Assembly (NCBI GenBank): GCA_947568835.1
Contig: OX387604.1
Coordinates: 4,196,001-4,260,000, forward strand
DNA from: Protonemura montana
Taxonomy: Eukaryota; Arthropoda; Insecta; Plecoptera; Nemouridae
Reading direction: 5' to 3'
Length of the DNA stretch: 64,000 bases
The notes below the pieces were generated by a model. The model did not search any database. It saw only the letters and a program-made list of their open reading frames with translations, and had not been told where the DNA came from. Shown here in pieces: positions 22,246 to 36,091 of this stretch. Positions within the stretch are counted from its first letter, which is position 1; each line of letters opens with the position of its first letter. The translations under genes and the position numbers were made by a program.

Positions 22246-25200
22246 TTTTCTAAACAGCATTGGATTCCAAGAATAAACGAAACGAGCTTTATTGTCCCCT
22301 ATCGTACGGACTGTGGTTTTGAACTATTAAATTGTTTCCGCTTTCTAGCCTCATACATGACTGTAGTAACTTTTCACAAGGACATTGTATTATTTATGTT
22401 GCACTTTTCTTAATTCATATTGTGTCAGGTGTCTAAATGGTACAATCCATGGTACGCCATATCATTGTGTGACTAAGGAATGGCTTCATTTTTAGTTGGC
22501 TTCATTGTTTTTTGAAGAGACCGTGTAAGAGCGGTGAACGCAATTTTCGATCTTGCTTTCTGTAACTCTTAGACAAACGCATATCAAAAGTAAAAATAAG
22601 GACAACAATTTGCGTAGCGAAACTTGACTACCTATTGTTGTTTTTTTTTGTTACGTTGGTAACAAATGGAGGCAGGAGGTTTATAAATAGATAGGAATTG
22701 AAATCACAATGCCACGACGGTAGGTATTATTATCAGTCACGCAGAAAGAGATCGAATTAAATGAAAGATCACGAATTCAAGTGAAGGTGTTTAATCTATG
22801 GCACAGCGAGGATCTTTCAATTATTTAGGTGCTCAACAATCTGAACAATTTCACAGAAGTTGCTATCATTGAATAATCTATATGATTAAGAAGATGTATT
22901 AGTAATGTTTATTTCACGTTTTACTTGACCACAGGGTAGATAGTGTGCTTGGAAATCTCGTTAAAGGAGGCAATTCAATGCATTTAACTAACTGCAGCTG
23001 CAACTGCGCTTGCCGACAACGTGCTGAGATGCACTTCTCGATTCCTCGACGTTACGAGTATCATTTTAGAACTTGAATATCCACTCTCATAATATATTAT
23101 AGTAGGTATATGTAATTTGGACAAAATATGTTACTTAAGATACACACGAATAGCTACAAGTTACAAGTATTGATACATCTGCAAAATGGTTGAGCGTCAT
23201 TGGCGTCATGTAATATTGCAGTCAATTGATTGTTTTGACACTTAACATGTTTAGAAAGTGCGTCGTTAAGCTCATCTCAGAACTCTAATAGGCCTATTAT
23301 CTTACTGGTGTGATTTCTAAAATTAAATGCACATTATCTTAATTGGTTCTTAGTGTCAATTGAAACTATTTTCTTTTCGAAAACCAACTCATTTAATTGG
23401 AGAAGAGTATTTAATAACGTCTACCGTCTAGCATTCTATTCATTTTGGCAAGTGCTAGTTACCCATTTTGTATGATAATTTCGTTACACAAATAATATTC
23501 GCTCGATTATTTCAGCAGATTCAAGATCAGATCTTCACGGTAAGACGCGAATATAAATTCAAGAGCATGAAATCAAATTGGTACACTTTGTGAATTCTCG
23601 ATCGTCCATGTAATAAGAAAAAAGAAAGACGTTTAAACTGCAAAGAGATTTATGCTTGATTAACGGTTGGTTTCTGATCGGGGAAACCTGTCAATGAAGT
23701 CGTCATGCTCACTTAATTCCGCTTAATTTTAATCTGCATGGAAATGTACCTTTAAAAGACCTATAGCTAAGGAAGGTATGGTTACTTGTTAGGAACCAGA
23801 AGACGTATTTACACTCTAATTGCATTTAAAGGTGTCACAACACACCCAAAAATATTTGACCAAAAAAAGAGGCAGAGCCTAGCAAAGTTTTATCCAATAT
23901 AGACTTCCCTAATTATGTGGTATGAATAATAATATATTCATTACCCACTTACGTACGCGAAAGTGCAGAGCTTAAGCGATCAAAAAATTTACCGTAATTT
24001 CATAAATAATTTTCTGTGGTCCTGCCAAACGATACATTTTTTTATATAAATATCGTCGTGGTCCAAAGTTTCATTTTTTTAATTTCGCATCGATATGATT
24101 CATAAAATGAGATAATTGTGGTCAATTCTAAACCAAAAACCTTCAAATATTTCACATCTCGTACGAGGATCTCTGGTGTGGGCCTCCAGTTCGTGCCCTG
24201 TTCGACATGTGAGTGTCTTCTTGTTATTGAGAACACAATATACCTATACTATGCTGTATATGTGAGTTAGTAGACCAAGTCACACTGGAGTGTTAGCTTC
24301 TGCCATCCATGCCATTCTCTGCGTGCCAAGCACTCAGCCTGCCTAGCCGGGCAAACCGAAGAGAAGATGGCCACTACATGGCGATAGGCGCTAGTAGCTA
24401 CAACCAGGCCACAACCTACATCCACAGAACCAATCCATGTCCAGAAAATCGATGCATGCTAAGATCTAATACCACTAATACTACTGAAAAATGTATACCA
24501 TGCCCATTGCAAGTACCTCAGAGAATATAACTTAAGCTTCACTAAAATAAGTCAATTTTAATAGACTGCTGTTGAGTAATTATTATTAATTGAGAAGTAT
24601 TATTCAAATTGTGACTTGATGGATCCACTAGGTTAGTTATACATACATGGTTTTTTTATTTGATGATGCATGCACTTTTTGGCTTTATAAAGAAAATGTT
24701 ATAACGCCTAATTACTATTGAAGTGTACAGCTCGTGTAGTTTTCTGAGTATCTGTGTAAGCTTAGCGGAGGAATGCTTCAGTGTATTGTATTGGATTGCT
24801 ATTGTTTCCGACGGTAAAACTTGCAAACAATGACCGCGAGAATATGATTTTCTTTGGTAGGTATGAATGCAAGCTAATGGAATTGTGTTGGTTTTAAAAA
24901 AATCTGCATCTTTTGATCAGAACAAAGTTGTTGCTATGTGTTTCTAGGCTACGGTGTGAACTGAATAAGGCGTCCTGTGATGCATGCATTTTTGTTGCTA
25001 TCTGATTATTTCATTATCATATTGCAGTTTATAGTTTAAGAGAAAACATAGATATGGAAATTTTCGCACCAGAAACCGAATTTGAAATGCAACCCAGTTT
25101 GTATAACGCTTGTGGAATAATAAATTGGTTGTCACTGTTACAATTTGTACATGCATCTGATGAGAATATGTAGGTAAAGGGCATAATTAGTACGAAACCT

Positions 25201-25910
25201 TGCCGATATGATGCACTGGGAATGTTAAGGGTGTCACAAGGATATTTTTAATCTGTCTTGTGATGCATCCAATAACGGCCACCACGACGCATAAAATATA
25301 ATAATTTTATTAGTAAATTGATAATGACCTTGTTATCGATCAGGGAAAATAAACCATTTCAATCAATCTCACACAAGTATCAGTGAGAGTGATTACGTCC
25401 TATCCGTTATTTGGAGGGACTAATATTTTCCTTGAAACTCTTACAATCATTTTCAGAAAAAAAGGATGAACAATTTTTAACCGTAATTATTTTTAAGCAT
25501 CGCCTAAACATTCTCACTACATCCATGCTTAAAACAAATTTAATATAATTATAATAAATACTGTATTATTAGGTATTACCTTCTCTATTATGAAATAACG
25601 GTTGATGGGCAAGTAATTAGCGCAATTGGTGCGATTTAGTTGATGAAAGCCGAAGGAAGCCGAATTTGGACAACGTGCAGCCTGGACAGGTGAAGAAACG
25701 ACCTTCCAAAATGGTGAGACGTAAACCGGTTAGAAATAAGAAATTGATAAATATGCTTATCTGAAGAAGAAAGAAAAAAATTTATTATTTGTTAAACGGA
25801 AGTTTTAATAGCAACTGACATACTGGCTTCCTTTCGAATTGTCTAACAGGCCGTTCGGTGTGCAAAGCACTGTAAGACACTGCAAGATACACGAAGAGCA
25901 GCGGTAGGCA

Positions 25911-25992
25911 TAGTGATGAGTTAGTGATTAGCTAGTGATGCGTTAGTGATGCGTTTATGATAGCTAGTGATAATAAATGGGCTAGTGATGAT
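25911..25992. repeat. Degenerate minisatellite, TAGTGATG units
   Basis: TAGTGAT recurs about seven times in ~80 bp at irregular 8-22 bp spacing (TTAGTGATGCG-like units). Confidence 0.6.
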
Positions 25993-28900
25993 ATTAATTG
26001 TAGTAAATCTCACGGATATCGTCTAACAGCGTATTGTGTAACCCTCTACCGAACAAGTGCAGCGTTCATTTCCGAGTTGAATGGTTGAGACGTGAACAGC
26101 TGATAATTATCCACACGCAATTCCAGTTCGCGAGCAGACGTCTTTCATTCGTACACCTTTTTTTACTATTTTTTTTTGAGCACACGGGTACTTGCACTTG
26201 GGCGCGATTTTATTTAACTAATGGGCTCCGATTATATCAAGATAACAAGCAATTAATCTCTTCTTGATGTTTTATAAGAAACCAGAGTCTACTTTTCGAC
26301 TAGAGCACTTCTCCCAATTTGGAGAAAGTTTCTAATTTATGACACCACATGTTACATGCAAATGTGTTATAAAAATGAGCCAAATTTTCGTGTTCAAAGG
26401 AACAGTATTTCGAACAGCTGTTTTTTTTCAGTGGCTTGGTGTGTATCACTTCGTGTCTAGTTCTAATGTATGTCGAGATTTGCGCCAAGTACGTCTACGT
26501 AGCTACTGATATTACGCTTCTGAGCAGTCTGAGCCCATCATTCCTGCGCGAGCTGAGAATGGAACAGATGCACCATGTAGTCGAACTGCGAAGCAAAGTC
26601 TATCTGACACGTAGTGTTTTAAACGAAGGTGACTTCACTGGCCCACATATCTACGGGTGAATAATTATGAGATTTCCACGTAGGTTCTTTCTTAAATTGA
26701 AATAAAATGCAGAACGCGCAATAATTACATTCTTTCAGATCGACCGACAATCGATAGAATATGTTCACAGTAGTTTTTCATTGCTTTAACTTAGAGGAGA
26801 ACAGTTTTGTGATTGTATAATTAACTAATGAGTCATTCATTAAAAAATTAGCTCAAATCGGTTACAGAAAAAAAGGTTATAAACGCACCTTCATCCCTGT
26901 TCTGTCACGATATAGTTTCAATAAATATCTCACATATAACTTTAAAATCCCATTAATTGCTATAATAAACAATTTAATTGCACTTGAAGCGTGATGTGCA
27001 ATCTATAATACATTGCATTTAGAGAATGCACTGGGCATCGCGCGTTCGTTGCAGTGTCAAAATGAGTGCAAGCTTCACGCGCTGGTGTACCGGAGATCGG
27101 TCGTTATCCACGCATCGAGTGATATCATAAGGGAATTGCCTATTCTGTATTAATTGCTCTACTCAGGTGCCAGCCATGCGGTAATAAGAACATCAATAAT
27201 CTTACAACTATATATATATGTACTGGTGAGTACAACTGGTACAGCTGCAAACATGTTAAAGCCTAATTTTATGTAAGGTTTTATAGGTTTGGTGTAATTT
27301 CAATGATATATCTTGAATTTAACCTGGTTCTTGTATGGATCTTTATGTAACTGTGTAAATTACGGCGTAAGATGTAAGAAAATCGATATGAGAATTACTT
27401 CAACGAAAACCTATTGATTGACTTGTTGTTACCAGAACAGAAACGAAAATGCATTAAGATTGAAGATATGAGGAATTTTCAAACGTAAAAAACATTTTAA
27501 GGTATAAAGAAAAAAATAAAATACGTTCACTCTTCAAAGACATCGAGAAACAGTAAAAACGTACAGAAAATTGCATGATAATTTTCGATTCGGTTTTATG
27601 GCTTAATGGTTTTGTTTGAATAAATATATTTACGGTCAGTTGTAGTGTTACGTTTTTAGCTCTCCGCTACTACTAATAATAATACTAGGTTAAGTCGGAA
27701 TAGAGGAGCACCGAGGTCCTGCCACCATCCTACCGTCCATTCCGAAGGAAAACTGTCAAAGAATTGACAAAGAGTTGAACATTCCTCCAAATTATGATCA
27801 CTTTGAACTGGTCACTTTGCAGATCAAATGACGTCGATCTGACTCAAGAGCGTGTGAGTTTTTAAACAATTTGCATGACAATTTGCAATGAACGGATGAC
27901 CTTCAAAAAAGTATCTAGATTATTTCAGGTCTATACGTGCAATCTCTATACCGATTTGTAGAAGTAAAGTTAGTATTTTTAATGTGGTTGTTGCTGTTTT
28001 TCCTATGTAAAGTCGCTTTCTGTGCTTTTATTTCCGCAATTTCTGTATCCTTTTAACGTTGCCACTGGTTTTTAAGCTACTTTTGGTTCTCTGCATGTTC
28101 TCTGCGTAACAACCATAAAAGCTAGCCAAGATAAATGTGTATTTTCGAACCACGCCTAAGGCAATTCATAGCTCAAAACCTCTGAGGGGCTGTTATCACC
28201 GAAAAATGAAATCGCTGCTGATTGTGATTGACTGTACAGTAAATAACCTCAGGGTATGTGGTCCCGTTTTCTGATCAACCCAGACCGTCTCAAGTTAAAA
28301 TTGTGCAATTGCAATCTCTGATTTCCACCACACGTATATGGTATCTACGATTAGAAATCGCCAATGCGGGTTGTTTGAGATGGTTCGATTGTCTTGAGAA
28401 TATCATAATGCAATTCAGAACGTGCTTGTGCTATAGTCAAATCCTGTTCTAGTTGCTTAATGTTTCGTCTTTCTCTGATGTGCCAATTACGCCCGAAACT
28501 TTTCCGGATACTCTCCTTTGCCGATTTATTACTGACCTAATTTTCAAATTTACTTTTTAAAGTTGTGAGATAAGTCGAAAAATGATCACTTTTGTGTGAA
28601 AAATGTATATGCATAGTAATTTTGGATGAAACATAAATTTTAATTTTTCTTAAACGATTTTCACCGTATTTTTTTCTCTCCTTGTGAATCGAACATCTCT
28701 TTGAATGAGAGTTCTGAAATGATTTGAAACTTTTTAATGGAAAAGAATATGCACCATTTTGCTTTATTTCGTTTTGCTTTTGTAGAGATGAAATCAATAA
28801 ATCTCAAGATATTCGCTAGCGGAGATTACTAAAGAGACTAATTGCTGTGGACACACTTTTTGCAAGCTCAGTAGAATCATTCTTTCGCAAAAAAGTGATA

Positions 28901-29330
28901 CATTTAATATAATTTGTACAAAACATTGTTTCACTAATGTGTGTTTGGTATGTGAATACCAAAATAAGTCTTTATTTTCCAAATGTGTATCCCAAAATCC
29001 AGATTTTCAATCTCGCGATCTATAAAAATGATTTAATATATTCTGAACGAATGTTGCGATGTGGATTTCCCGTAACCAACAAATAATTCCAGACAGATAT
29101 ATTAAAACGGGTGATTTTTGTTTGAAGCTACACACACAAATGTCTACATAAAATGCTAACAGAAAATTGACATAAAATTGTTTAAAATTTTGTGATTTGA
29201 TATTTTACTCTCACCACTGACTTATCTTCTGAAGTAGATACTGTATTATAACTCCTGTAGTTTAACTATAGCTTAGACTTAAACCGGCAAAAATATTAAT
29301 ATTGTAATAACTGAATTATTGTACACGTAC

Positions 29331-29615
29331 CGTAAATTGTGTTTAATATCTATAGATATTTCCCATATAATTCCACACTCACACACAGTTATAACTCACT
29401 CGCAAAAACAATCCACCACTGCACACTTTTAGTAGTGAAATAGCACAAGTCAAATTGAAATAATAAAAAAGAAGAAAATTGAAAACTTCACTCCGATTAA
29501 TCCGTGAGGTGTTTGGAGACGTCAGATTAAACACGTGGTAGAAGCCGGTAAGAGAGAGCGAATAAGCTAACAGCTGAGCGATGTTGTGATACCGAAGACC
29601 AAGTCAGAACTAAAT
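29331..29615 (-). other. Candidate non-coding first exon, alternative promoter 2
   Basis: This runs from a predicted start about 30 bp below the TATA box at 29646-29638 to a donor TTTACG/GTACGTG at 29330. It is GT-rich with no long ORF, as expected for an arthropod 5'UTR exon. Dusky-like, on the same strand and needing an upstream exon, is the most economical target, but another gene is possible. Confidence 0.38.
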
Positions 29616-29637
29616 GCAGGTCACTAGATTACCCTCT

Positions 29638-29672
29638 CTATTTATATCTCGCCTAGCTCCATTCTGACGTCA
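29638..29672 (-). promoter_or_regulatory. TATA box with upstream TGACGTCA
   Basis: The minus strand carries TATAAATAG at 29646-29638, preceded 18 bp upstream by a perfect TGACGTCA palindrome (29665-29672). The spacing fits a regulated core promoter firing toward lower coordinates. Confidence 0.45.
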
Positions 29673-31236
29673 CTTTTAGAACATCCTTTCACGGAATATG
29701 TGTACTGTAGGCTTTCAAACGGAGGATTGTATTTTCAGTACAGCCTATTTCTCCTCGAAAGTTGAAGTGTAACAATAACTAAAGATTCATATGCAACCAA
29801 GCCCTCTTAATTAACTAAGAGGAACCATTATTAGAGAAACGCATAGGATTTATAATGTTTTAGGCAGGCATCGTTCGACATTTGAGCTAATTTAAATTTT
29901 ATTGTTGAATTATCACATCCGGAAATGATTTGAGCTCGTTGTCATTTTCATTTGCCCTTTGACATAAAATAGATTAATGTAAGACATTTACTCGTCATAT
30001 TTAGGTTTAAAAATTAAAAAGAATCGTGGGACGCTGTGTATTTATTCCCTTTATCCGACAACTTTTTCAAGAATTATAATAAAAATATACTGGCGATGAA
30101 TATTGGACTTTTTAACTAACACAGATGTGATTTTAATTTTAAATTGTTAAAAATTTCTTTACAAGCTGAATAGATATTTAAAAAAAATAAACTAATGCAT
30201 GACGTAATGGTCAATAATAGCCGATACCGTTACATATTATCAAAATTTTGTCGCGCCATGGCAAATTGTGTCTGCATTTTAACAAAAGCAATTTTGGCCA
30301 ACTCGTGTGAGAGTGTAAAATCTACATTTTCACGGGAACCTCGGGAAATGCCTTTTCATTTGAGAGAGGAAGCATATTTATCGGATTTTCTGTCCGATCA
30401 TTGCGGCATCAATGAGCTCTGACTGCATGGTGAGTTCAATGCGTGAATAGCACCCTAAGGTAAGTACGCCTCAAATTTGCACGATCAAACTAATTTTACG
30501 TCTCGAAATTGAGATAATCACTAGAACATTTAGACCAAACTCATTAAAAAGAACGCAAAAAGGAATAATTAAAAATATAATTGATAAACGCCAATGTAAA
30601 GGTAATGAGATAATATAGCTTCATAAAAAATAATGCCAAAAGAGTATTTCTTTCCTCTTCTCTTCGCTGCTTTTTTTTTGCTTACTTGTATATGTTCTTT
30701 GCAGCATTGTGCTTGAGCAATAGAGGCTAATTCATCTCAGACTAGATCTTAGAAAAATAAGTAGGCCCAAACAAATGCTAGAGCACATGGGAAAACGTTG
30801 CTTAGAGACGTTCCTCCTATTCACTAACGACTTACGTGATATAGTTATTCAGTCGTAGAACGTTTCTGTTTTAGTTGTCGAGACCGCTCCTTAACGTCAA
30901 TTATCTATTTGGCGTATTGTAACTTAATTATATGGTTGATCGTCATTAGACTTTTTACCGTTTCCGATCGTTACGTTGGCGGATTGTTAGCTGCCACTAC
31001 TTGCTTCGACATAGACTTATTGAATAAAATATATGAGAAAAATAGAGCTTTAGTAGTAAACTTCCAGTTTACGCTCGGAACCGGTTAAAAAAAAATCTAA
31101 ACAAGCAAATTAAAACTAAAAAACTTAAGGTAAATATAAGCAACCAAGCATCTACTCCCACTCTAGTCATAAAACATCAGAATAAAATGTGTTCCAAAAA
31201 AAAGAAATCATCTACACCAATATTAACAAATCTTAC

Positions 31237-31482
31237 CTCAAATTGTATCACTGCTGGATAGACAAAATAATTATCAATTCAATCCCGAATTGATAACTTT
31301 TCTCTTGATTACACCGAGATAGCAAGCTAGCTCACAAACACATACGAAACACAACACACAATAGAATATCACTTAAATTATACCGGTACCGGTACTAAAG
31401 TGTCACACTAGTCACACTAGCTGCTCTGGTACGAGACCACGGCGTGCACTATTCACTCCAAATAACCGAACAATACAATACT
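31237..31482 (-). other. Candidate non-coding first exon, alternative promoter 1
   Basis: It starts roughly 28 bp below a strong TATA box and ends at a consensus donor, TTTGAG/GTAAGA (31237/31236). The sequence is GT-rich (GTGTGTTGTGTTTCG) and has no extended ORF. It could splice to the acceptor at 17998, giving a ~13 kb intron. The partnership is inferred from strand, order and the missing 5' exon. Confidence 0.42.
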
Positions 31483-31502
31483 CGAAAACTCTCTCCACTT
31501 TG

Positions 31503-31510
31503 CTTTTATA
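31503..31510 (-). promoter_or_regulatory. TATA box (TATAAAAG)
   Basis: A canonical TATAAAAG on the minus strand, with TCGAGT, a loose match to the arthropod TCAGT initiator, about 27 bp downstream. A TGACGTCA lies ~245 bp upstream at 31753-31760. Confidence 0.5.
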
Positions 31511-34500
31511 CCGCGAAGAAATTCCACTGGTATATAGATGACACATCCATGGCACCGTATACCATGAGCGCACACCTTCGCTTTTCTTTACTGTCGTCCT
31601 ACCAATACCATCCCACCCATACCATTATACTTCCGTTATAAAATATCCCCACACTTTTGAATAATCACTGGAAATATTTTCTAAAATGGAACACTACTTT
31701 CTTCTGTGGTTAGTCGTCCCTCGCGTGGAGCGCTAACCTAAGCTTGATGGCTTGACGTCATGGTGCATTGGGTCTGGGGCATGTGGTGAGACTACCACGA
31801 TACTATTGGGATGGTCAGCGTAGGTTTAACCCGGTTAGACGAAATACTTGTTGCTTTTCGCTCCACAGTCAAGTGAGTCAATATCGGAAACAAACATATC
31901 CAAATATTTTGAGTTGGCGTGATAGCAATTACTGTTTCAGGTATGGGTGATTTTTGTTAAAGATTAAATTTCGTTGAAATTTACAATTCAAGCAGATCGC
32001 AATGAAATAAAGTTAATATATACAATTTAATATCCCGATATCACTTTTTTTGATTTTTCGTTTAACATCAAAATATTGAAAACATAGTATTTCAAGATTA
32101 TTTTTTTCATGTTGAAACGAGTCAGACATTTAATATATCATCCCTGAAAAGAGATGGCCTTTCGTAAAATTTCTACATTTTTCATATATTTCACTATGGT
32201 TACCGTCTTGAATTGAAAAACCTTGATAAGTTAATAAACAAGTATTGTACCTTTCCCACACACAAGCCAAAGCTTATGTGGGTATTTATTCAAATGTTTT
32301 GTAGAATAGCCGAGCTCCCCGGACTGGCAATTCGCACGAAAATTTACGAAAATTTCGTGCGAATTGGCCGGCCTGAAAAAAAAGGGAATCGAATATCGAT
32401 TATTCGTGATTTCCCTGCCTTAGATTTTTGTAATACTTAAATTTGCTTATTTTCAAATCTCATGTTTAATTCCTTGTCCGGTAAACATAGAGTTTAAAAA
32501 ATAAAGACATTTTAATATTTGTAATTACATATCGATTAAACATATGGACAGTCGCCAATATCTCGTTTTGCAGTTCTAAGGTGGGACATTTTCATGTCCT
32601 GATTTAAATGATGTAAGTCTTATTGACGTCAAGACGCAGTTAGTGCCTAGAAATACTTGTGCATCGTCTTACTGTGTGGAGCTTATCAAATGACCTTCCC
32701 TCTAATGAGATTTGCAAAATGCTTCGAACTAGTTTGAAAAAATCCAATGGTAAGGTGTGATCATCTATATGGGTGATGTTCAATAGCCTAAAAATGAGAC
32801 TCATTTTTATTTGCAACTAGGAAATGGATTCTGCTAGAGAACTGGTCCAATGAATTAATGATCACTAATGAACACATTCACACATCCTGTGATCTATTTA
32901 ATAAATATATGTACCCCATCTTTATTTAGTCTTCAATTATTTGCGTTGTCATTGCACTGTACTTTTTCTTTTACCGACAAATCTTTAAGGAATTGTTTTC
33001 GATCATATTTGTATTTTATATCGTTTTAATCGTAACAAATACCTAATTCTTTTGGGTCCTTTATAGTAACTAGTTACTTCGTGATTTCACTTGTTTTAAA
33101 GTAAAATTGGGACCAATCTTCCTGTTGAAATGGACTAACATATGTGAATAAGTATTCAGCATTAGCGAGAAATCGTAGAAGTAGTTTTAAGTTCATATTG
33201 AGCTTGGTGACAGCCACTGTTTTACAAAATAATTGCCTATAGTGTTCGTTTCAGCCAGGATTTCCCTAGAATAACACGTGTTTTTTTAAGAGTGACAGTT
33301 TTAGAGAAGATTTCGCTTCTACTTTTTTGGCAAGTCACAATGAAATATTTAAAACTATTAAAAATACTATAATACTACTACTACTACACTATATACTTTT
33401 ATATTATATACTCATATATTTTTTATCGATCTCCTCGATGAGTAAATGTGATTTTTGGAAACAAGGCAGTACTTTACACTTTTTTCTGATATCCTGGTAA
33501 TGTATAATGGCATTTGGAGGTGAACACCGACACACTAGAATATCTATTCGGCTCATTTGTTTCAGATATTTAATTTCTTTAACGAAATATCAAATTTGAC
33601 TAAAGAAATATGACCTGTGATTGAGAACGGACGTGAGATATGATACTTCTCTTGTAAACTATAGCAAATCTATAATCAAATCATACAAGATTGAGCAATC
33701 AAATTCGTAATGAGCATTAATCATTTTCACACCTTGCTGTTTACTGTTGACCCAATCCCAAAAGCCGTTCGAATTTGAATATTTATTGGCAGTTTCAGTT
33801 GAAGTAGGATGAGACAATGGTTCTACTTTCTAGCGAATCATCTAACAGAGCTCATAAATACAATTGCCATTTCAGCTAAAAACGCACCTGCAGCGTATTT
33901 CATTGAAATTTCAAACAAAGATTTCAACGGATTTTTTGTTCTTGTCAAAAAGTGTAAATGATGGTTGTAGTTGCTTTCATTGTAGTAGCAACGGTGAAAG
34001 TAACACCTTGAAAATCACTCTTTAAATTTTTCGAGTTGGGGTGTAATTTGACCATTTACTGCATTCTAGGCTAATTGTGACAATGTTCAAGTTCACGAAA
34101 ATTTTGTGAATGCTGATAGGTGTTCGTTGCTGGGAACGGAAAGAATACTTGTCAGGGTATACTTAGTCTTGTTGAAAAGACATTTTTGAAAGTCGAATGG
34201 AACTCTAAAGAAATGTAGCAAGATGTCAGGTATATGGTTAATTTCAGTAATTCTAGAATATAATATAATCGTCTGTCTTTATTTGTGTTTATTTATGCAT
34301 ATATTTATTGATTTAGAAATGTATTTGTTTATGTGAAATCATAAGTATAATAATTATAAAAATATATAATTGATTTTATTTCAACGATCGGAAGTTGGGT
34401 TCAATATTTCCCGTGAACTCGACGACAATGAATTGTAAATCAAGGTTAGTAATCAAGTGCAGTTGTCGAATCTTGTCAAATGGTTACGGGTAAAAAAGGG

Positions 34501-35580
34501 TAAGACTCATAATTTTGATTTTGTATAGTAAGTATCCATACATTCAAAAACATCTTTTCTTGACAAAACCCAATTCAAATAGTGTTCGTCAAAACTAGTG
34601 CTAAGGTTACATCAAGTAGACATGAGTCTAAAAACATCTTTTCTATTTCAGTTTCGAATTCATACTCTCTTGGAAACGTGGGGCCTAGATTTCAAACAAA
34701 TCATCGATATCTCTTAGTAATTATTACAAACCACACGATGTATAGAAATCAAATCCTCAATTTGTAAAGTAGATCAACCTTCATTGAGGTTCTATTGTTT
34801 GTAGTCTTGACTTTGTTTGTATATCAAATATACGTTTTACCAATCTATAGTCGGAACTCGTAAATGTGAATCATCTTTGCGTGATGCGGCGAAAAGTAGG
34901 TCAGAGTAGCCCTATGTGTCGCTGTCTACGGAAGGAATTACTCGAGTAAGAGTAAGAGTGCCAGCTATCCAACTAGGTACCAATGACGTGCGAACGAACC
35001 GGATACGGTACGACAGTTATGTCAAAAAATGCTGGATGCTTTCACTTGCATTGTCCCATCGGTAAATATTACGATGAGCACGAAACGGATCTGACCGTTT
35101 TTGCGCTTAGCCGATGTCTGAGTCAAATAATTACGTCTTATTGTCGTTAGAAAGGATCTAGCTGAAAAACTAAGCTAGACCATTACGTGATCTATGCGTT
35201 CACTATGGATCGCGCAGAAAAAAATTTGGTATTCCCCAAAGAATGTTAACTTTCTGTTTCCTTGAAACAATGAATGAACATCATTGACGAAGAAAATTGT
35301 CAAACGAATTGAAATGGAATTCATTTTCTGAAAATCTTTGAGGCCAGAAAAATTAATTATTTGTTTGTTTGTTTTGGAAGCGTTGGTACATTTCAGTTAC
35401 AGTTAACCATGAGGCTGTGAATACTCACAGTCACTCTAAATACAGTCACGCTGTACTGCGTCACATCCATTAAATCTCTAGTAACTCCAAATTGACGTTG
35501 GATGCGTTTTATGCTCAGAAATCTGAGTTAAATTGCAAATTCTTGAAATGCTCAAAGTATTTTATTTTTAGAAACTCTAA
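31511..35580. other. Intergenic, no gene recognised
   Basis: AT-rich sequence. TGACGTCA palindromes are at 31753-31760 and 32624-32631. ACT/ATA-rich simple sequence is near 33360-33420. Small ORFs lack protein-like character. Confidence 0.4.
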
Positions 35581-35589
35581 TTACCTATG

Positions 35590-35734
35590 AAAAATTGGTG
35601 TCCAAACGGGAACATTCTCATCAAATGCACTTAAATCCTCTAAAAAATTACATATCAAGAAGCTCAATTGGTTAGAGCAACATTCGCGACAGGTGGAGGT
35701 CGGGGTTTGAGTCCTCGTATGGGCACCAATTTTT
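35590..35734 (+). repeat. tRNA-like element bounded by inverted repeats
   Basis: The inner part carries a D-arm/A-box-like stretch (GCTCAATTGGTTAGAGCA) and a T-arm/B-box stretch (CGGGGTTTGAGTCCTCG, a 5-bp stem with one G-T pair). The anticodon arm does not pair, so it is not a working tRNA. AAAAATTGGTGTCC at 35590-35603 and GGGCACCAATTTTT at 35721-35734 are inverted repeats with a single mismatch that enclose it. Confidence 0.5.
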
Positions 35735-36091
35735 GAGAGGTTATTAGTGTTCCTCATAATAAAATTATATCTTTATGCCATGTTTGCAATATTTACTTGT
35801 GAACAATTGATTACAAATGCTGACATCAAAGCCAAGATTAATCCAGATGAGTAATCACCACACCCGTGTACTGGAATCGCAGACACGGAAGATTTTCTTA
35901 AAAATCAAAACCCCATAATTAGTTAAAATCTTTAGAACGATGCATACTTTCATTGCATTACGATCGATACAAAAAATTCCTGGAATAATATCTATATATT
36001 GACAATTAGTATGCTTGTTACCAAAGAAACAAAATGTTTTAATTAAAGAGCAATGTAAAATATTAAATTTCACCACAGGAAGTAGTAAGAT

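Larger units (their letters stand above)
17998..29330 (-). other. Probable 5' intron / upstream region of dusky-like
   Basis: It lies between the acceptor at 17998 and the candidate first-exon donors at 29330 and 31236. Apart from the listed sites (19.2-19.5 kb, 22.2 kb, 25.9 kb) I find no conserved coding exon or recognisable repeat. Assignment as intron is inferred from the obligatory upstream exon. Confidence 0.4.

Noticed and set aside
35655-35729. Functional tRNA gene
   Set aside because: The D- and T-arms look good, but the anticodon arm and acceptor stem do not pair.
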